From NCBI GenBank assembly GCA_031254155.1, contig JAIRVA010000217.1:1-6745 (forward strand): a stretch of 6,745 bases of DNA, given 5' to 3'. Source of the DNA: Propionibacteriaceae bacterium. GTDB taxonomy: Bacteria > Actinomycetota > Actinomycetes > Propionibacteriales > Propionibacteriaceae. Both the position numbers and the translations under genes were made by a program. Below, piece by piece: positions 5,873 to 6,745 of this stretch. The notes beneath the pieces were generated by a model. The model was not told where the DNA came from and made no database searches. It was given only the letters and a program-made list of their open reading frames with translations. How positions within the stretch are numbered: the stretch's first letter is position 1; each line of letters opens with the position of its first letter.

Positions 5873-6745
5873 ATGGCAACCACAGCACTCACCTTCCTCG
5901 GCGGCGCCGGCACCGTCACGGGCTCCAAGTACCTCGTCCAGACCGCGACGCAGTCACTCCTCGTCGACGCCGGACTTTTCCAGGGTGACAAGGAACTCCG
6001 CGAGCGCAACTGGGAACCGTTCCCGGTCAGCCCGGCCTCGCTCGCGGCGGTCCTCCTCACCCACGCGCACATGGACCACGCCGGGTACCTCCCGCGTCTC
6101 GTCCGGCAGGGCTTCGCCGGGCCCATCTGGGCCACCGAGGGTACCCGGTTGCTGGCCGACATCGTCCTGAGGGATTCGGCCCACATCCAGGAGCAGGACG
6201 CGGCGGACGCCGCCAAGGGCGGGTACTCCAAGCACAACCCGCCCGAACCCCTCTACACGACGGCCGATGTCGAGGCGACCATGGCGCTGTTCAGGGTGGT
6301 CGGCTTCGGGACGGACCTCGACCTGGGCGACGGCATCACCGCCCGTTTCGTCCGGGCCGGGCACATCCTCGGCTCCGCGTCGATCCGGCTCACCACGCCC
6401 GACGCGGCGGTCCTGTTCTCCGGTGACCTCGGCCGCCACGACCACCCTGTCCTGCGGGGCCGGGAAACCCCCGACGGGGCCCCGACGGTCCTCGTCGAGT
6501 CGACGTACGGCGACCGCGAGCACCCGGAGTGGGCCGACTCGCCCCACGAGGAGTTCGCCGACGCCATCCGTTCGACCATCGCCCGGGGCGGGAGCGTTCT
6601 CATCCCGGCCTTCGCCGTTGACCGGACGGAGATCCTGCTCAAAACCCTGGCCGACATGCGGGCCGCCGGGCGCATCCCCGAAGTCCCGGTCTTCGTCAAC
6701 TCGCCCATGGGCGTCAAGGCCCTCGACGTCTACCAGTCGCCCAGC
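5873..6745 (+). CDS. Metallo-beta-lactamase/beta-CASP ribonuclease (YSH1/CPSF73-like, COG1236 type), 3'-partial
   Basis: The first 291 residues of a metallo-beta-lactamase-fold RNase with a beta-CASP insertion; bacterial relatives are usually about 450-470 residues, so the end lies outside the window. The family cleaves RNA using two zinc ions. The N-terminus (LTFLGGAGTVTGSKYLV) is the characteristic opening of the COG1236 group. Motif 2, HAHMDH, is at 64-69. H164 in AGHILGSA and D185 in FSGDLGR supply further metal ligands. VESTYGDR (208-215) begins the beta-CASP domain, and IPAFAVDRTEILL (from 244) matches its nucleotide-contacting segment. Where relatives commonly have AVGR, this protein has AVDR. 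The last visible part, FVNSPMG, matches the expected next motif. The final zinc-binding histidine is beyond the edge. The ATG at 5873 sits right before the first strand and six bases after a -10 hexamer. It is divergent from the PHP-trpS operon. The fold and family are sure; the RNA target is unknown. Confidence 0.93.
   Translation, partial: MATTALTFLGGAGTVTGSKYLVQTATQSLLVDAGLFQGDKELRERNWEPFPVSPASLAAVLLTHAHMDHAGYLPRLVRQGFAGPIWATEGTRLLADIVLRDSAHIQEQDAADAAKGGYSKHNPPEPLYTTADVEATMALFRVVGFGTDLDLGDGITARFVRAGHILGSASIRLTTPDAAVLFSGDLGRHDHPVLRGRETPDGAPTVLVESTYGDREHPEWADSPHEEFADAIRSTIARGGSVLIPAFAVDRTEILLKTLADMRAAGRIPEVPVFVNSPMGVKALDVYQSPS

Noticed and set aside
5041..5988. 315-codon plus-strand ORF antisense to the PHP gene and running into the beta-CASP gene
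   Set aside because: Low-complexity Arg/Gly-rich product. It crosses the divergent promoter region and overlaps two well-supported genes.
5954..6717. Minus-strand ORFs (197 and 154 codons) opposite the beta-CASP gene
   Set aside because: The plus strand here encodes an open 291-codon metallo-beta-lactamase frame with all expected motifs; the minus-strand frames are shadows.

Overview
The window is very G+C-rich (roughly 70% by eye) with codons that nearly always end in G or C. Several genes appear to lack leaders, and a -10 hexamer sits directly before the start codon. Together these suggest a high-GC actinobacterium. The giant acyl-CoA dehydratase activase-type protein would fit an anaerobic or facultative actinobacterial lineage such as the propionibacteria, but the assignment is inference. 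Every stretch is genic apart from short gaps of 3, 53 and 103 bases. I see no tRNA, rRNA, CRISPR array or insertion sequence.

Layout. Bases 1-3503 (+) hold the 3'-terminal part of a giant iron-sulfur protein: BadF/BcrA/HgdC-type ATPase, a cysteine-rich linker, a DUF2229-like region and a dehydratase-like C-terminus. The reading frame is open to the left edge, so the Met at 30 is probably internal and the gene starts outside the window. It converges with a small ribbon-helix-helix (DUF1778/TacA-like) antitoxin gene (3507-3761, -). Both stop codons lie in the two arms of one perfect inverted repeat, which looks like a shared terminator. Next come tryptophanyl-tRNA synthetase (3815-4903, -) and a PHP-domain phosphoesterase (4900-5769, -). 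The PHP gene is upstream of trpS and the two overlap by four bases (ATGA). Divergent from them is a metallo-beta-lactamase/beta-CASP ribonuclease gene (5873 onward, +), cut by the right edge.

How the genes relate. The PHP protein and the beta-CASP protein both belong to RNA- or nucleotide-cleaving families and fire outward from one 103-base promoter region; the PHP gene is translationally coupled to trpS. This makes a small RNA-metabolism/translation cluster. The activase-type gene is oriented toward it and appears unrelated in function. The antitoxin has no toxin next to it.

No wholly new system is evident. The items most worth checking are the shared stop-codon hairpin, the three-fold leaderless promoter pattern, the orphan antitoxin, and the PHP-trpS/beta-CASP arrangement.
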